DNA of 8,176 nt from Phycisphaerales bacterium (GTDB taxonomy: Bacteria; Planctomycetota; Phycisphaerae; Sedimentisphaerales; Anaerohalosphaeraceae), in contig DRGS01000033.1 in NCBI GenBank assembly GCA_011053245.1, positions 1-8,176 on the forward strand. The letters run 5' to 3'. Below are positions 5,926-8,176 of the stretch, piece after piece. The notes beneath the pieces were generated by a model. That model searched no databases. It was not told the origin of the DNA and was given only the letters and a program-made list of their open reading frames with translations. The stretch's first letter is position 1. Every line of letters begins with the position of its first letter. Position numbers and translations under genes: made by a program.

Positions 5926-6732
5926 TTATTTCTTTTTCTTCTTTTTTGTTACAGTTTTCTTAGGAACTGTCTTTTTCGCAGTCTTCTTTTTTGCAACTTT
6001 TTTTACAGTCTTCTTCGCTGCTTTCTTCTTTGTAGTTTTCTTCGCAGCCTTTTTAGCCGCTTTCTTTTTGGCTTTTGTCGAGGTCGCCTTTTTGACAGCT
6101 TTCTTCGCCTTCTTCTTTGCTTTCTTTCTCGGCTTTTCGCTTTCCTGCCGTAATCGTGCATAGAATGTGAAACCGTCCGTAGCCTTTATCTTCCTCTCAA
6201 GAAAGCCCTCAATAGTTCTTGTATCGGCATTGGGATTGACAAATCCGCCCTCTTTGAGATACTCGACCATGGGCTCCGTAAGCGGTATGTAGTGACTGCC
6301 AAACGATACCGTAGAACAATACCTTGCGACAAAATCACTAATGCCTTCAAGTCCATCAAGCTCTTTATGTGCCTGCCTTTTACCCACTTCCTCGAGTACC
6401 GTCAGGCTCATCGTGTTATACTTTTCAAAGGTCGAGTTGAGGCCCCGTGTCATTGTCTCGCCGAGTTTCTTATATATCTCGCTGTCACCTCCGAGGAACT
6501 CGGCGATCTCTTCGGTTCTCGACACACGCAGGTCATTGAGATCGACAAAATGCTTCTCGATCCTCTTTATTAGCGTTCTGGCCGAAGCCTCCGGAAAATC
6601 TTCGCTGATAATGGCAAACACCACCATATCTATCGGGTCGTCAAACGAGGGCTTTTCAATCCTGCTTTGGCCCCGCTTTAGCGAACGACACAAATCGGTT
6701 ACTTTCTTGGAATATACTTTACTATTCTTCAT
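5926..6732 (-). CDS. Degenerate HhH-GPD (endonuclease III-like) protein with H1-like lysine tail
   Basis: The 268-residue protein has two parts. Residues 1-200 look to me like a divergent helix-hairpin-helix DNA glycosylase fold: [18 protein letters not shown] (32-49) resembles the first core helix of endonuclease III, and [13 protein letters not shown] (124-136) sits where LPGVGRKTA lies in that enzyme. In this alignment the catalytic Lys becomes Phe, the catalytic Asp of VDTH has no counterpart (PLTE), and only two Cys (15, 139) exist, so there is no iron-sulfur cluster. I therefore infer loss of catalysis. Residues 201-268 are about 54% lysine (37 of 68) in AKKA/TKKK repeats like histone H1 tails, which bind DNA or RNA non-specifically. 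ATG 6732 overlaps the end of rbfA by 11 nt, with GAGG close before it. The fold assignment is tentative; the gene itself is secure. Confidence 0.85.
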   Translation of the reverse strand: MKNSKVYSKKVTDLCRSLKRGQSRIEKPSFDDPIDMVVFAIISEDFPEASARTLIKRIEKHFVDLNDLRVSRTEEIAEFLGGDSEIYKKLGETMTRGLNSTFEKYNTMSLTVLEEVGKRQAHKELDGLEGISDFVARYCSTVSFGSHYIPLTEPMVEYLKEGGFVNPNADTRTIEGFLERKIKATDGFTFYARLRQESEKPRKKAKKKAKKAVKKATSTKAKKKAAKKAAKKTTKKKAAKKTVKKVAKKKTAKKTVPKKTVTKKKKKK

Positions 6733-7147
6733 GATCCTCTGTTACCGGCCCGTCTTGTTCTGGCGACAATTCTTTGCGGGCGCCCTCTTTTTCCTCAAAT
6801 TCTTTTTTCGCCTCATCGATAAGTCTCAGCGTCTCCATCGTCTTCTTATATTCGACATCTTGCTTAAAGTGAAGATGCGGACAATACCTCGACGTCATCT
6901 TTTGGCCCAAAACCGTCTGTATATGTCTATCGGCGTGTTCGATCGCCTTAAACGTTCTATTCCTTATCTTGTCGTTGTCGGCCATGATGCTAAGATAAAC
7001 AGTGGCGTTTCGCAGGTCGGGGGAAACGTCAACCTTCGTAACGCTGACAAGTCCTTTGATCCGCGGATCGCTAAGTCGGCTCATTATCGTATCGCTAACC
7101 GATTCCCTTATGATCCTCGCTACTTTTTCCTGTCTTCTCGATGGCAT
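6722..7147 (-). CDS. rbfA: 30S ribosome-binding factor A
   Basis: RbfA is a single KH-type (type II) domain protein that binds immature 30S subunits and helps 16S rRNA 5'-end maturation, also important in cold. The 141 residues are normal in length. Seen are RRQEKVARIIRE (4-15), DPRIKGLVSVTKVDVSPDL (27-45), ATVYLS (48-53) and RYCPHLHFKQD (87-97) followed by a helix to about 120. The last 20 residues are an acidic, disordered extension. The start ATG overlaps the infB stop by one base (TAATG at 7145-7149), with AGGA 7 nt before it inside infB, a classic coupled arrangement. Its own 3' end overlaps the next gene by 11 nt. Confidence 0.96.
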   Translation of the reverse strand: MPSRRQEKVARIIRESVSDTIMSRLSDPRIKGLVSVTKVDVSPDLRNATVYLSIMADNDKIRNRTFKAIEHADRHIQTVLGQKMTSRYCPHLHFKQDVEYKKTMETLRLIDEAKKEFEEKEGARKELSPEQDGPVTEDHEE

Positions 7148-8176
7148 TACAATGTCCTGGCAAGTTCCACGACCTCATAGGCCTCCAGAACGTCTTCTAT
7201 TTTTATGTCGTCGAAACCGGCTATCTTTATTCCGCACTCATTGCCCGCTTTGACCTCGCGGACATCGTCCTTGAAATGCTTGAGCGAATCGATAGAACAG
7301 CTTTCTCTTATTACAATGTTATCGCGTATCAGGCGAAGCTTCGCCTTCTTGGATATCACTCCGCTGCTTACAAGACATCCCGCGATGGTGCCTACCTTCG
7401 AATGCCTGAACGTATTTCTGACAATAAGCTTGGCGACCTGTTTCTCTTCGAACTTGGCATCAAGCATACCGAGCATAGCGTCTTTAAGATCCTCGGTTAT
7501 GCGGTAGATAATATTATAAAGCCTTATATCGACTCCGCTGGAATCGGCGATCATCTTGACCCGATCCTCCGGAACCACATTGAAACCTATTATTATAGCG
7601 CCGGAAGCTTCGGCTAATACCACGTCACTTTCCGAAACTCCACCTACCGCTGCGTGCAGGATCTTGATCTTGATCTCATCGGTACTGAGATCCGTAAGGT
7701 ATTTCATCAGTACGTCCACCGAACCCTGAACATCAGCCTTGACGATAAGGCTCAATTCTTTGATATTACCGGCTTCGATCTGACTGAAGAGGTTTTCAAG
7801 GGTAATATGAGAACGCTTTGCAAGAGTCTTCTCTCTCTGGCGTGCCTTGTTATCTTCGGCGGCGGTCTTTGCACGGTTAATATCTTTCAGGCAGAAGAAT
7901 TTATCTCCGGCTTGCGGTGCTTCATTAAGACCGACAACCTCGACAGCCATAGAACTTGACGCCTTCTTGATCGTCCTGCCGATACTGTTCCGCATCGTCC
8001 GCACGCGACCGTAACCTGACCCGGCCATTATCACATCGCCTTTATTGAGCTGGCCTTCCTTAACTAAGAGCGTCGCTACAGCACCCTGAGTGGTTGTCAT
8101 CTTTGACTCGATAACCCAACCATTGGCAGGAACTTTCGTATCGGCAGGACGATCAAGAAGGCGTCAAGTTCTATGG
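7147..8176 (-). CDS. infB: Translation initiation factor IF-2, C-terminal part (partial, apparent frameshift at edge)
   Basis: IF-2 is the GTPase that brings fMet-tRNA to the 30S subunit and drives subunit joining. Only the domains after the G domain are in the window: domain II (GWVIESKM to about GRVRTM), domain C1 with KADVQGSVDVL and SESDVVLAEASGAIIIGFNV, and the fMet-tRNA-binding domain C2 with GTIAGCLV, LKHFKDDVREVKAGNECGI and EDVLEAYEVVELARTL at the C-terminus. The frame is open from 8163 to the stop at 7147. Upstream of it a TGA (8164-8166) is in frame, yet the +1 frame reads IELDA, matching the family's ELKA element just before this point. One base seems to be missing around 8158-8163. 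The first ATG at 8100 is internal and not the true start. The G domain lies beyond the window. Confidence 0.93.

Noticed and set aside
6341..7180. A 279-codon plus-strand frame
   Set aside because: Antisense to the HhH-like gene and rbfA, with no recognisable motif.

Overview
The window looks like a chromosomal segment of a planctomycete, probably class Phycisphaerae. This rests on the general look of the proteins, a 291-residue HisG with a C-terminal regulatory domain, a lysine-rich H1-like tail, and AACCCAAT-rich intergenic filler that I recall from many planctomycete assemblies. No rRNA or other marker gene is present, so the taxonomic call is inference.

Layout. (1) 1-502, minus strand: the N-terminal part of a secreted protein with a clear signal peptide, cut by the left edge. 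(2) 506-1984: almost 1.5 kb without a convincing gene. Its left half (506-1430) is AT-rich and holds several sigma70-type promoter matches on both strands, short direct and inverted repeats, and a minus-strand intrinsic terminator that can form competing hairpins. Its right half (1360-1920) is a degenerate repeat field of AACCCAA/AGCCAATTT words, a 25-bp direct repeat and two compact hairpins. (3) 1985-4285, plus strand: a 766-residue polytopic membrane protein of the O-antigen ligase/polymerase family with a C-terminal TPR domain, apparently read from a promoter only about 10 nt before its ATG. (4) 4266-8176, minus strand: a tight cluster transcribed in the order infB (partial) - rbfA - HhH-GPD-like protein with polylysine tail - hisG - yebC. 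Gaps or overlaps there are 1, 11, 14 and 17 nt, so a single operon is likely. Its last gene overlaps the end of the plus-strand membrane protein gene tail to tail by 20 bp.

How they work together. infB and rbfA form the widespread translation-initiation and 30S-maturation pair. The next genes depart from the usual infB-rbfA-truB order: a probable DNA-binding protein with a degenerate endonuclease III-like fold, then an isolated histidine-biosynthesis gene, then a YebC/TACO1 family gene (regulator or translation factor). The membrane protein probably acts in cell-surface polysaccharide or glycoprotein assembly, but no other glycan gene is in view.

I see no CRISPR array, tRNA, rRNA, transposase or phage gene. 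The items most worth a second look are the degenerate HhH protein with its lysine tail inside a translation operon, the competing-hairpin terminator at 1045-1139, the repeat field, and an apparent one-base frameshift in infB at the right edge.
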